Part shown: in pieces, positions 1 through 7,371 of the stretch | How positions within the stretch are numbered: position 1 is the first letter of the stretch | Layout of the letters: the number at the start of each line of letters is the position of its first letter | Assembly (NCBI GenBank): GCA_002305315.1 | Contig: DBQQ01000008.1 | Coordinates: forward strand, 1 to 14,752 | Direction of reading: 5' to 3' | Length of the DNA: 14,752 nucleotides | DNA from: Clostridiales bacterium UBA1390 | GTDB lineage: Bacteria; Bacillota; Clostridia; Lachnospirales; Bianqueaceae | Notes under the pieces: model-generated | Databases searched by the model: none | What the model was told of the DNA's origin: nothing | What the model saw: only the letters and a program-made list of their open reading frames with translations | Program-made: the position numbers and the translations under genes

Positions 1-34
1 GGATTTCTCAGCTTTATGGAATGTCCTGGAAACG

Positions 35-66
35 AAAAAGGAGTCCGTGCATTCACGGAACTCCTT
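35..66 (-). terminator. Rho-independent terminator after feoB
   Basis: A 7-bp stem (38-44 with 60-66) continues into a 5-bp stem (45-49 with 54-58), with one unpaired base and a 4-nt loop. Read on the minus strand it is followed by a run of five T (39-35). It lies about 70 nt past the feoB stop and would end the feoAB transcript. Bases 1-34 and 67-134 hold no gene that I can see. Confidence 0.85.
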
Positions 67-134
67 AGGAGATCATACTCTTTCATTCTGTATCAATGGT
101 GAGACCAGCGTAGGTATTTTGCAACAGCCCCTTT

Positions 135-2150
135 TCACAGGAAAAGATTTGCCACGAAATATACCAGAATCGCGGTCACATAGGCCATGCCGGTCTGGAA
201 GGCGGCGGCCTCGATGGCGCTCTTCAGGCTGCCCAGCTCCCGTTTGGAAGCGGCGAAGGCAGCCACACAGGGCATGTATAGAATCGTAAAGGTCAGGAAG
301 GACAAAGCTGCGGCTTGGGAGGTGAAGATGGTAGATAACGCAGTCGAGAGCTCCAGATCCCCAGCGGCGCCAGTCAGGACGGTCAGCGTGCTCACGACGG
401 ATTCCTTGGCCGTGAAACCAGTGATCAGAGCCGTGGACGCGCGCCAGTCGGAGAATCCCAACGGCTTAAAGACAGGCGCGATCAGACCGCCAATAGAGGC
501 CAGCATACTATTCGAGCTATCCTGGACCAGGCGCAGCGACCAGTCCAGACTCTGCAGGAACCAGATGACGATGCTGGCCAGGAAGATGATCGTGAAGGCC
601 CGGTGAATAAAGTCCTTCGCCTTTTCCCACATATGCAGCAGTACGCTCTTGGCGGCAGGCATACGATAGGCAGGCAGTTCCATGACAAAGGGAACAGGAT
701 TGCCCTTATAGAGGGTATTCTTCAAAATCAGTGCGGACACAATCGCGACGATGATTCCCAGTATGTACAGTCCGATCATGACCAGCGCACCCTGCTGGGG
801 AAAGAAAGCCGCCGTGATCATGCCATAAATCGGAAGTTTCGCGCTGCAGGACATGAAGGGGGTGAGGATGATGGTCATCTTCCGATCCCGGTTGGAAGAA
901 AGTGTACGCGTCGCCATAATCGCGGGAACACTGCAGCCGAAGCCGATCAGCATTGGCACGAAGGAGCGGCCAGAAAGTCCAAGCTTACGCAAGAGCTTGT
1001 CCATGACAAACGCCACGCGGGCCATGTAGCCGCTGTCTTCCAGGAGCGACAGGAAGAAGAACAGGATCACGATGATCGGCAGGAAGGAAAGAACGCTGCC
1101 GACGCCGGCGCAGACGCCGTTGATGATCAGCGAGTGCAGCACATCGGCGACGCCGATACTGCTCATCCAGCCGTCCAGCCAGTCGGTGACCCAGCCAATG
1201 CCCTGATCCAGAAGATCCTGCAGGGGGCCTCCCAGCACGGAAAATGTGAGCCAGAACACAGTGAGCATGATCAGCAGAAAGATGGGGATGGCCAGAATTC
1301 GATGGGTCAACAGGCGGTCGATCTTCTCCGAGCGCTGCTGCTCCTTCGTCTCCTGCTTTTTGATGACGCATTGACTGCAGACCTTCTCGATATAGGAATA
1401 CCGCATGTCCGCCAGGGCGGCCTCGCGGTCCGTCCCCAGGTGTTCCTCCATGTTACGGACAACGTGTTCTATGATGTGTTCCTGTTCGGGAGTCACTTCC
1501 AGCATTTTTTGGGTCGGCTCGTCGCCCTCCACCAGCTTCGTGGCAGCAAAACGGGCCGGACAATGACAGGCAGCCGCCTGATCCTCGATGATATGGGCGA
1601 TGGAGTGAATCGCCTTATGAACCTCGCCAGTACAAAAATCCAGGTGCTCAGGGACTTTTTTCTGTTCAGCGGTTGCGATCAGCTGATCCACAAGTTCGCT
1701 GATGCCTTCGTTTTTGCTTGCGGAAATCGGCACGACAGGAATCCCCAGAAGTTCGCTGAGCTGTTTCACATGGATCGTATTGCCGCTGGCCCGTACCTCG
1801 TCCATCATGTTGAGGGCGATGACCATGGGCTTGCCCAGCTCCATCAGCTGGAGGGACAGATAGAGATTTCGCTCGATGTTGGTGGCATCCACGATATTGA
1901 GAATGCCATCCGGATTTTCATTCAAGATAAAGTCGCGGGTGACGACCTCCTCGGAGGTGTACGGTGACAGAGAATAGATTCCCGGCAGATCGACAACGGA
2001 CATATCCTTGTGCCGTTTCAGCGTGCCCATCTTCTTCTCGACCGTGACGCCGGGGAAATTGCCCACATGCTGATTGCTGCCGGTCAATGCGTTAAACAAT
2101 GTGGTTTTTCCCGAGTTTTGATTGCCCGCCAGGGCGAATACCATGCTCAT
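135..2150 (-). CDS. feoB: Ferrous iron transport protein B (FeoB)
   Basis: FeoB is the inner-membrane Fe(II) transporter with a cytoplasmic G domain. In this 671-aa protein the G motifs are clear: P-loop GNQNSGKT (9-16), G3 DLPG (54-57), G4 NMMD (114-117) and G5 SAS (143-145). A cytoplasmic helical segment follows to about residue 285, then a polytopic membrane region. That region carries the FeoB-typical LLEDSGYMAR (369-378), the gate motif GFGCSVPA (403-410), a second Cys in MSCSAKLP (C435), ELPAYRMP (about 491-498) and MPC near the end (C628). It is shorter than the 773-aa E. coli protein, as is usual in Bacillota. The start overlaps the feoA stop in ATGA, with GGGAGGAG just upstream in the feoA coding sequence, which implies translational coupling. 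All key motifs are intact, so it should be functional. Confidence 0.97.
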   Translation of the reverse strand: MSMVFALAGNQNSGKTTLFNALTGSNQHVGNFPGVTVEKKMGTLKRHKDMSVVDLPGIYSLSPYTSEEVVTRDFILNENPDGILNIVDATNIERNLYLSLQLMELGKPMVIALNMMDEVRASGNTIHVKQLSELLGIPVVPISASKNEGISELVDQLIATAEQKKVPEHLDFCTGEVHKAIHSIAHIIEDQAAACHCPARFAATKLVEGDEPTQKMLEVTPEQEHIIEHVVRNMEEHLGTDREAALADMRYSYIEKVCSQCVIKKQETKEQQRSEKIDRLLTHRILAIPIFLLIMLTVFWLTFSVLGGPLQDLLDQGIGWVTDWLDGWMSSIGVADVLHSLIINGVCAGVGSVLSFLPIIVILFFFLSLLEDSGYMARVAFVMDKLLRKLGLSGRSFVPMLIGFGCSVPAIMATRTLSSNRDRKMTIILTPFMSCSAKLPIYGMITAAFFPQQGALVMIGLYILGIIVAIVSALILKNTLYKGNPVPFVMELPAYRMPAAKSVLLHMWEKAKDFIHRAFTIIFLASIVIWFLQSLDWSLRLVQDSSNSMLASIGGLIAPVFKPLGFSDWRASTALITGFTAKESVVSTLTVLTGAAGDLELSTALSTIFTSQAAALSFLTFTILYMPCVAAFAASKRELGSLKSAIEAAAFQTGMAYVTAILVYFVANLFL

Positions 2151-2380
2151 ACCATGCTCTCCTCCCGCATCGTGATCTGCGCCGCCTCGTCTTTTCGTAG
2201 GCTCAGAGCATATCCACGCAGAAAAAGTTCCATCGGATCTCCCATGGGCGCGACCTTGCGCACCATCACCTTAGTGCCCGGTGTCAGGCCCATATCCAGC
2301 AGATGTCGACGGAGCGCGCCTTCGCCTTCCACCGTGGCAATCACACCGCCATGACCGGGTTTAATCTGTGCTAACGTCAT
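2147..2380 (-). CDS. feoA: Ferrous iron transport protein A (FeoA)
   Basis: This is a 77-aa SH3-like cytoplasmic protein that assists FeoB. It shows the family signature: a central RRHLLDMGLTPGTKV (24-38), then the APMGDPMEL segment (44-52) and RGYALSLRKDEA (55-66). It is the first gene of the feoAB operon and its stop codon overlaps the feoB start by 4 nt. A ribosome binding site AGAAGGAAGG lies 8-9 nt before the ATG. Transcription most likely starts at the promoter at 2429-2457, which is overlapped by a DtxR/IdeR-like box, so the operon is probably repressed in iron-replete cells. No feoC is visible downstream. Confidence 0.95.
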   Translation of the reverse strand: MTLAQIKPGHGGVIATVEGEGALRRHLLDMGLTPGTKVMVRKVAPMGDPMELFLRGYALSLRKDEAAQITMREESMV

Positions 2381-2421
2381 CTTGATGCCTTCCTTCTCTT
2401 AGATGTTATATGTGTCTAATC

Positions 2422-2457
2422 CGTAGTTATACTAACATAATCCGATAGAAATGTCAA
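2422..2457 (-). promoter_or_regulatory. feoAB promoter with DtxR/IdeR-like operator
   Basis: On the minus strand TTGACA (2457-2452) is followed after 17 bp by TAGTAT (2434-2429), with a TGn extension of the -10. A 19-bp stretch covering the -10 (2422-2440) reads TTATGTTAGTATAACTACG on the minus strand. It resembles the DtxR/IdeR box (TTAGGTTAGSCTAACCTAA), and its centre GTTA-GTA-TAAC is a perfect dyad. Iron-dependent repression of feo operons by DtxR-family proteins is established; that this site is used here is inference. Confidence 0.65.
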
Positions 2458-2471
2458 TCATCACACGGGGC

Positions 2472-2500
2472 TTGTTTTCTTTCGATAAATTCGGTATAAT
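2472..2500 (+). promoter_or_regulatory. Sigma-A-type promoter of the HicB-like gene
   Basis: TTGTTT (2472-2477), a 17-bp spacer and a perfect TATAAT (2495-2500) lie about 50 nt before the HicB-like start codon. It is divergent from the feoAB promoter, the two -35 elements being about 15 bp apart. Confidence 0.75.
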
Positions 2501-2552
2501 AAGACTACGCGCCAGATTTTGGCGGGAGGATGGATGAGAGAAGGCGATGAAT

Positions 2553-2828
2553 ATGCGATTTGTATATCCGGCGGTGATCAGTCGTGTATCGGAGGAAAAA
2601 TATACAGGATATTTTCCGGACCTGGAGGATTGTGTCTTTTCCGGAGATTCGTTGGACGATGCGATCGAATCTGCGAAGGAAGCAGAGGAGGGGTGGATTC
2701 GCGTAGAACTGGAAGAGGACGGTGATCTGCCGGCGATTTCGGACCTGGACGACATCCCGCATGCTGAGGACGAGATTCTGCGGCAGATTGCGATCACAGT
2801 TCGTCTGACGGATGGCTGGGATGAGTAA
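2553..2828 (+). CDS. HicB-like antitoxin-family protein (orphan)
   Basis: This 91-aa acidic protein has the HicB fold signature: an N-terminal strand MRFVYPAVIS, then YTGYFPDLEDC (17-27) and GDSLDDAIESAKEA (31-44). In HicBA modules HicB neutralises the RNase HicA. No HicA-sized gene lies on either side (feoA is upstream, the SRP RNA downstream). The C-terminal part is acidic and shows no ribbon-helix-helix or helix-turn-helix, so DNA binding is not evident. I place the start at 2553 because AGAAGG (2539-2544) is 8 nt away; the in-frame ATG at 2547 would leave only 2 nt. It may be a stand-alone protein rather than an active antitoxin. No terminator separates it from the SRP RNA promoter. Confidence 0.8.
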   Translation: MRFVYPAVISRVSEEKYTGYFPDLEDCVFSGDSLDDAIESAKEAEEGWIRVELEEDGDLPAISDLDDIPHAEDEILRQIAITVRLTDGWDE

Positions 2829-2837
2829 ATTCCCCCC

Positions 2838-2866
2838 TTGACAGGGGATGTTTTCTCAGATATAAT
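2838..2866 (+). promoter_or_regulatory. Perfect-consensus promoter of the SRP RNA
   Basis: TTGACA (2838-2843), 17 bp, TATAAT (2861-2866): both hexamers match consensus exactly, as expected for a strong stable-RNA promoter. The predicted start near 2873 coincides with the 5' strand of the SRP RNA end-pairing helix. Confidence 0.93.
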
Positions 2867-2871
2867 GAAAA

Positions 2872-3143
2872 GGCTTCGTGCAGCCGGGGAGATAGCGGTG
2901 CCCTGTACCTGCAATCCGCTACAGCAGGGGTGATATCCATCCGAGGTTCGTATCTGTAGGGTCTGCCGCGGGTGACGCGGTGTTGACGATCGGGTCTCGC
3001 GCAATAGAATCTTTCGAACCGTGTCAGGTCCGGAAGGAAGCAGCACTAAGGAAGTCCTTCTATGTGCCGTGAGGAAGCCTGGTCTGAGCTGGCTGCTCGC
3101 GTAACGCCTATGGGTGCGTATCGAAGATGGATGCACGGAGCAT
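2872..3143 (+). ncRNA. ffs: Signal recognition particle RNA, large bacterial type (scRNA)
   Basis: This is the RNA scaffold of the signal recognition particle, which binds Ffh and targets membrane proteins during translation. The S-domain core is present as GTCAGGTCCGGAAGGAAGCA near 3025-3045. The 5' part carries the Alu-domain signature with GCGGTGCCCTGTACCTGCAA and CCGCTACAGCAGGG (about 2895-2930), so this is the long Bacillus/Clostridium form with an Alu domain. The ends pair: GCTTCGTGC near the 5' end with GCACGGAGC at 3133-3141 (8 Watson-Crick pairs and one G-U). That gives about 270 nt, the size of the B. subtilis RNA. Position upstream of dnaX also matches B. subtilis. The exact ends are inferred from the pairing. 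Confidence 0.95.
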
Positions 3144-3158
3144 GAATAAGCGATCGAT

Positions 3159-3188
3159 GACATCTGATCCTTCGTCAGATGTCTTTTT
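3159..3188 (+). terminator. Terminator of the SRP RNA
   Basis: GACATCTGA (3159-3167) pairs perfectly with TCAGATGTC (3175-3183) and is followed by five T. It sits just before the dnaX ribosome binding site. No separate promoter for dnaX is obvious in the 20 bp between, so dnaX may depend on read-through. Confidence 0.9.
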
Positions 3189-3209
3189 CGTATTCTGGGA
3201 GGAGTGTCC

Positions 3210-4808
3210 ATGGCATATCTTGCGTTGTATCGAAAATGGCGGCCTCGTACGTTTTCCGAGGTAGTGGGTCAGGACCCGATCATGACGGCGCTGAAGAATC
3301 AGGTGAAGAGCGGGCGGATTGGCCATGCGTATCTGTTTTGCGGCACCCGAGGTACCGGCAAGACCTCTACGGCGAAGATTTTTGCGCGAGCGGTGAATTG
3401 TCTGCATCCGGTGGATGGGGATCCCTGTAACGAATGTGAGCTCTGCCGGGAGGGAGAGTCGGATTTTAATATCCTGGAGATTGACGCGGCATCCAACAAT
3501 GGCGTGGACAGTATCCGGGATCTGCGGGAAGAGGTGCGTTATGCGCCGGCCCGCGGGAAATACAAGATCTACATTATCGACGAGGTACACATGCTTTCGG
3601 CCAGTGCTTTTAATGCGCTCCTCAAGACGCTGGAAGAGCCACCGGCGCATGTGATTTTCATCCTGGCGACTACAGAACCGCATAAGATTCTGCCGACGAT
3701 TCTTTCGCGCTGTCAGCGGTATGATTTTCGGCGTATCAGCGCACGAGACATCACGAACCAGCTGATTAAGCTTTCGGAGAGGGAAGGAATCCAGGCGGAT
3801 GAGGATGCGCTTGCTTATATTGCGGATGCGGCAGACGGCGCTATGCGAGACGCCCTCAGTATCCTGGATCAGTGTTCGGCCTTTTATATGGATCAGCGGA
3901 TCACGCTGGAAAAGGTGCTGGATGTATTAGGGGCGACGGATCGCCAGCTGTTCCTGCGTATGACGCAGGTGCTGGTGAGCCGCGATCGCGTGGTCTGCCT
4001 GAAGGAGCTGGAAGAGCTTTTTGCCTCGGGGCGGGATACTTCTCGATTTCTTTTGGACTGGATCGCCTATCTGCGTAACGCACTGCTGCTGCAGATGATG
4101 GGAGAGGAGGCCCTTCATTTCATTGCGCTGCCCGAGTCTGAACTGGCCGGGCTGCGGGGGCTGTGCGGTCAGATTGGTTCCGATACGATCAGTTATTATA
4201 TTGAGGCGTTGGCGCAGCTGGAACTTTCTCTGCGCAGTGCGACGGAGAAACGGATTCTGCTGGAGGTAGGGCTCCTGCGGCTGTGCCGCCTGGATGATCC
4301 TTCTTCCAAGGGAATGCTGGCCCGGCTGGAGCAGGTGGAGCAGAAGATGGCGCGTGGTGTGCCAGTCGCACCAGTACAGCCGCAGAAAGCGCCAGTGCAG
4401 GAGAAACAGGCGGTACCCCAAAGGCCCGAACAGCCAGTGAATGTGCAGACGGAAAAGGCTCGAGACGAGGGCCCCGCAGCGTTGTCTGCGCAAAAATGGG
4501 CGGAGATTAAACAGCAGCTCATGCAGGAGAATCAGGGATACTATATTTTGAATCTGATGAAGATGCATTCGGATTCGCAGACGGTGTATCTGGTGGCGGA
4601 TCGCGCGGTGTATCGGGATCAGCTTCTGCGGCAGAATCAGGAAAAGCTGCAGGATGTGGCGGCTCACATTCGAACGGCTCTGGGCCGAGATGTGGCGGTA
4701 AAAGCCGTGACAAAGGAGGAGTTCTCGGTGCGGCCTGCAACACAGCAGGCAGAGGATGGACTGGATTCTCTCCTGGCGCAGATTGGCGGCCAGATTCATG
4801 TGGAGTAG
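3210..4808 (+). CDS. dnaX: DNA polymerase III subunit gamma/tau
   Basis: DnaX is the AAA+ motor of the clamp loader and couples polymerase and helicase at the fork. In this 532-aa protein I see Walker A GTRGTGKT (45-52), the four zinc-binding cysteines C64, C73, C76 and C79, Walker B IIDEVH (122-127), sensor-1 ATTEPHK (153-159) and the SRC arginine-finger motif (166-168). Residues from about 375 to 425 form a Pro/Gln/Glu-rich linker, followed by a C-terminal tau-like domain to the end. ATG at 3210 is preferred because GGGAGG (3197-3202) lies 7 nt upstream; an in-frame GTG at 3204 would overlap that site. I see no clear A-rich slippery site for programmed frameshifting. The gene is followed by ybaB and recR, as in B. 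subtilis. Confidence 0.97.
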   Translation: MAYLALYRKWRPRTFSEVVGQDPIMTALKNQVKSGRIGHAYLFCGTRGTGKTSTAKIFARAVNCLHPVDGDPCNECELCREGESDFNILEIDAASNNGVDSIRDLREEVRYAPARGKYKIYIIDEVHMLSASAFNALLKTLEEPPAHVIFILATTEPHKILPTILSRCQRYDFRRISARDITNQLIKLSEREGIQADEDALAYIADAADGAMRDALSILDQCSAFYMDQRITLEKVLDVLGATDRQLFLRMTQVLVSRDRVVCLKELEELFASGRDTSRFLLDWIAYLRNALLLQMMGEEALHFIALPESELAGLRGLCGQIGSDTISYYIEALAQLELSLRSATEKRILLEVGLLRLCRLDDPSSKGMLARLEQVEQKMARGVPVAPVQPQKAPVQEKQAVPQRPEQPVNVQTEKARDEGPAALSAQKWAEIKQQLMQENQGYYILNLMKMHSDSQTVYLVADRAVYRDQLLRQNQEKLQDVAAHIRTALGRDVAVKAVTKEEFSVRPATQQAEDGLDSLLAQIGGQIHVE

Positions 4809-4819
4809 ATAAATTTTCC

Positions 4820-4848
4820 TTGCATTTGCGCGAGGAATCGGATACAAT
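4820..4848 (+). promoter_or_regulatory. Promoter for ybaB-recR
   Basis: TTGCAT (4820-4825), 17-bp spacer, TACAAT (4843-4848), about 35 nt before the ybaB start. It lies inside an 8-bp inverted repeat, TTCCTTGC (4816-4823) and GCAAGGAA (4854-4861), that could be an operator or be fortuitous. Confidence 0.7.
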
Positions 4849-4883
4849 AAGGAGCAAGGAAGTTTTAGAAGGAGGATTTTGAC

Positions 4884-5237
4884 ATGGCAAAAAGAGGCGG
4901 ATATAGCGGGGGTATGCCGGGGAACATGGCGAACCTGATGAAGCAGGCGCAGAAGATGCAGCGCCAGATGGAAGAGATGCAGAAGGAGCTGGAGACCAAA
5001 ACGGTGGAGGCGACGGCTGGTGGCGGTGCGGTTCGAGTTGTGGTGAATGGCCGCAAGGAGCTGATGGAAGTGGAGCTGAAACCTGAGGCGGTGGATCCGG
5101 ATGATGTGGAGATGCTGCAGGATCTGATTGTGGCCGCGGTCAACGAAGCGCTGCGCAATGCCGACGAGATGGTGAACAGTTCGATGGGACAGATCACGGG
5201 TGGTCTGAATTTGAATCTGCCGGGCGGCATGTTCTAA
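4884..5237 (+). CDS. ybaB: YbaB/EbfC family nucleoid-associated protein
   Basis: This is a small (117 aa) dimeric DNA-binding protein of the YbaB/EbfC family, which is commonly encoded between dnaX and recR. A Gly/Met-rich N-terminus leads into a long helix (about 15-42, [21 protein letters not shown]). Then come the family core [17 protein letters not shown] and the helix [12 protein letters not shown] Gly/Leu-rich tail, [10 protein letters not shown], closes the protein. The ribosome binding site is AAGGAGG about 9 nt before the ATG. The stop codon directly abuts the recR start. It has its own promoter at 4820-4848, so the pair can be expressed separately from dnaX. The length is slightly above the usual 100-110 aa. 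Confidence 0.95.
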   Translation: MAKRGGYSGGMPGNMANLMKQAQKMQRQMEEMQKELETKTVEATAGGGAVRVVVNGRKELMEVELKPEAVDPDDVEMLQDLIVAAVNEALRNADEMVNSSMGQITGGLNLNLPGGMF

Positions 5238-5837
5238 ATGGAGTATTTCGGGAATTCGATGGCGGAGCTGATTGATGTTCTGGCCAGGCTGCCTGGTATT
5301 GGACGGAAATCGGCTCAGCGTCTTGCTTTTCATATCATACAGATGCCGCAGGAAGAGGTGGAGGATATGGCCCGTGTTCTGGTGGACGCGCGCACGCATA
5401 TCCATTATTGCAAGGAGTGCTGTACATTGACCGATGGAGATCTCTGCCCCATCTGCGCGGATGCTACGCGGGATCACAGCGTGATCATGGTGGTGGAGGA
5501 TTCTCGTGATATGGCGGCCTACGAGCGCACTAAGCAGTACAGAGGCCTGTATCATATTCTTCACGGCGTCATCTCTCCGTTGAATGGCGTAACGCCAGCC
5601 GATCTTAAGATTAAAGAGCTGCTGGAGAGGCTGAAGGATGAGCGGGTACAGGAGATCATCCTGGCGACGAATCCCACGGTCGAGGGGGAGACGACAGCCA
5701 TGTATATCGCCAGGCTCGTGAAGCCTCTTGGCATTAAAGTCAGCCGCATTGCGAATGGAGTTCCGGTGGGCGGCGACTTGGAGTATATTGACGAGATGAC
5801 ATTGACCCGTGCCCTGGAAGGGCGTACGGATTATTAA
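5238..5837 (+). CDS. recR: Recombination protein RecR
   Basis: RecR works with RecO and RecF to load RecA at gaps. The 199-aa protein has the helix-hairpin-helix LARLPGIGRKSAQRLAF (15-31). The four-cysteine zinc finger is C58-x2-C61 with C70-x2-C73, and the Toprim domain starts at VIMVVEDSRD (82-91). The conserved GLYHILHGVISPLNGV (103-118) and ATNPTVEGETTAMYI segments follow. Full length for the family. The ATG starts on the base after the ybaB stop, with only a weak GGGCGG upstream, so translation is probably coupled to ybaB. A strong terminator follows, which ends the housekeeping block. Confidence 0.97.
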   Translation: MEYFGNSMAELIDVLARLPGIGRKSAQRLAFHIIQMPQEEVEDMARVLVDARTHIHYCKECCTLTDGDLCPICADATRDHSVIMVVEDSRDMAAYERTKQYRGLYHILHGVISPLNGVTPADLKIKELLERLKDERVQEIILATNPTVEGETTAMYIARLVKPLGIKVSRIANGVPVGGDLEYIDEMTLTRALEGRTDY

Positions 5838-5840
5838 AAA

Positions 5841-5876
5841 TCCGGCTTTAGATCTATGGATCTAAGGCCGTTTTTT
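5841..5876 (+). terminator. Terminator after recR
   Basis: CGGCTTTAGATC pairs with GATCTAAGGCCG across a 4-nt loop (5843-5870; one T-G pair), followed by TTTTTT. It lies 6 nt past the recR stop. Confidence 0.93.
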
Positions 5877-5900
5877 ATTGCCTCTGTGCAGAGGGGGTCC

Positions 5901-6485
5901 GGAGCATAAACTTTCTACGCCGCGGGGAACGCGTGGGGGCGGTGAGCTGCCGGGAGCGTAGAAATGCTACGCCGAGGGAAGTGAGCGGCCCCAGTGCAGT
6001 GCCAGGAGCGTAGAAATACTACGCCAAGGGAGACGTGTGGACCTCGGTATGCCGCCGGGAGCGTAAACTTTCTACGCCAAGGGAAGCGCGTAGCCCCAGA
6101 GAGCCGCCAGGAGCGTAGAAATGCTACGCCAAGGGGAACGTGTGGGGCCAGAGAGCCGCCAGGAGCGTAGAAATACTACGCCAAGGGGAGCAGGTGGGGG
6201 CGGTGAGCTGCTAGGAGCGTAAACTTTCTACGCCAAGGGGAACGTGTAGCCCCAGAGTGCTGCTAGGAGCGTAGAAATGCTACGCCAAGGGGAATGTGTG
6301 GGGCCAGAGAGCCGCCAGGAGCGTAGAAATACTACGCCAAGGGAAGCGCGTAGCCCCAGAGAGCCGCCAGGAGCGTAAACTTTCTACGCCAAGGGAAGCA
6401 CGTAGCCCCAGAGTGTCGCCAGGAGCGTAGAAATACTACGCCAAGGGGAGCAGGTGGCCCCGGTGAGCTGCTAGGAGCGTAGAAA
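5901..6485. repeat. 52-bp tandem array with A-B-C higher-order order
   Basis: Eleven full units and one truncated unit start at 5901, 5953, 6005, 6058, 6110, 6162, 6214, 6266, 6318, 6370, 6422 and 6474. The step is 52 bp every time except once (53). Each unit begins GGAGCGTA and has a palindromic core, then a GC-rich linker. Three core types occur: A, GCGTAAACTTTCTACGC; B, GCGTAGAAATGCTACGC; C, GCGTAGAAATACTACGC. Their order is A B C A B C A B C A C plus the stub. B and C form a perfect 6-bp stem with a 5-nt loop, A a 5-bp stem. The unit length is not a multiple of three and no credible gene runs through, so it is non-coding. It fills most of the 5838-6641 gap. Linkers are variants of one sequence, not unique spacers. 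Confidence 0.95.
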
Positions 6486-6525
6486 ACCTCCTGCAAAAAG
6501 ATATCCATATTCTTGAAAATGGCAC

Positions 6526-6550
6526 AAAAAATACCCATCGAAAAGATGGG
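6526..6550 (-). terminator. Terminator of the putative nuclease gene
   Basis: On the minus strand CCCATC (6550-6545) and GATGGG (6539-6534) form a 6-bp stem with loop TTTTC, followed by TA and a run of six T (6531-6526). It lies about 90 nt past the stop at 6642 and separates the gene from the 52-bp array. Confidence 0.75.
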
Positions 6551-6641
6551 GACGGAGATAATAGGAATGAGAAATATGGAATATTGTTGCATTTTGCTGG
6601 GGACGGATTTTCGGAAAGGGGGAGCGGCTAATCTTGAAATC

Positions 6642-7367
6642 TCACGTTTTTTTCAGAAATTTGCGGGCCTTACGCACGGAAATCAGCTTAAATTCGACTA
6701 GCTTTTTTATGAAATCTCGCAGATCAATATAGGAACTGTGCGCGTCCATGTTATGCTGCTCTCCGGTTAACAGTAAATTTGTGCTTTTTTCGTAATGGAT
6801 TTGAGCATACATTTCGAGCTTTCGTTCCTGGTCGCGCCGGTACTGCTCGTTATTCATCATTCCCAAATGTTCCCATACGGTCATGTCGGGGAGGACAAAG
6901 TCGGGCAAACAGAATCCATAGCCGGGGACTTCCCAGCAAGGCTCGTATTGGCAGGGGACGTTAAGCAGTAAGAGAAGAAGAGAGATGATGATCTCTGTCT
7001 TCGAGCGGCGAGGCGTACCATCCAGATAAATGTTGTTCTTTCTCTCAGTATAGATTTCGGCGTTGTTTGTGGGATCGACAGGCAGGCCAAAATCTAGAAA
7101 AAATTGCACACGAGAACGAACGGCCTGGCGTTCCTCCTTTTCGACCTGAGATTTCAGTGTGTGAAGTTGTGCCTTGAGTTCTTTTTTCTGCTGATATGCC
7201 TTTAGAGTCTGTTCGAGTTCATCGGGCGGAATGCGTTCCTGGACACGCTTATTGTTTTTCATATATTGTTTATAGTAGTATTTGTGTTTTTTGCGTGAAA
7301 TACAGTAGGGTACACACTGGCGGATTGCGAGCATGAGCCTGGCGATGCGGACAGCGATATCTTCCAT
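6642..7367 (-). CDS. Putative PD-(D/E)XK nuclease-like protein
   Basis: This 241-aa protein has no symbol I recognise. The first 40 residues are basic and include KKHKYYYKQY. Residues 48-85 look like a charged helix or short coiled coil (EQTLKAYQQKKELKAQLHTL). The C-terminal half resembles the restriction-endonuclease-like fold: RSKTE (121-125), CQYEP (139-143), PDF (155-157), VWEHLGM (164-170), then a helix with K183 and Y187. The spacing E125, D156, E166, K183 fits a variant E...D...ExH-type site, a pattern I associate with uncharacterised Bacillota proteins. The start has AAAGGAGG 6 nt upstream. No helicase, methylase or transposase partner is adjacent. A promoter with an inverted repeat precedes it, and a terminator and the 52-bp array follow. 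The nuclease call is inference from motifs. Confidence 0.55.
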   Translation of the reverse strand: MEDIAVRIARLMLAIRQCVPYCISRKKHKYYYKQYMKNNKRVQERIPPDELEQTLKAYQQKKELKAQLHTLKSQVEKEERQAVRSRVQFFLDFGLPVDPTNNAEIYTERKNNIYLDGTPRRSKTEIIISLLLLLLNVPCQYEPCWEVPGYGFCLPDFVLPDMTVWEHLGMMNNEQYRRDQERKLEMYAQIHYEKSTNLLLTGEQHNMDAHSSYIDLRDFIKKLVEFKLISVRKARKFLKKT

Positions 7368-7371
7368 AAGA

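Noticed and set aside
603..1967. Long open frame (454 codons) opposite feoB
   Set aside because: It mirrors the strongly supported feoB gene, has no ribosome binding site, and its His/Gln/Asp-rich composition is typical of an antisense frame.
3927..5564. Long open frame (545 codons) opposite dnaX, ybaB and recR
   Set aside because: It crosses three well-supported genes on the other strand and has a His/Leu/Arg-rich antisense composition.
5881..5897. Short hairpin CCTCT/AGAGG after the recR terminator
   Set aside because: The stem is only 5-6 bp with no T run, and the strong terminator just upstream already explains the end of the operon.
5901..6485. CRISPR array
   Set aside because: The parts between the cores are variants of one sequence and not unique spacers, some are identical, and no cas gene is near.
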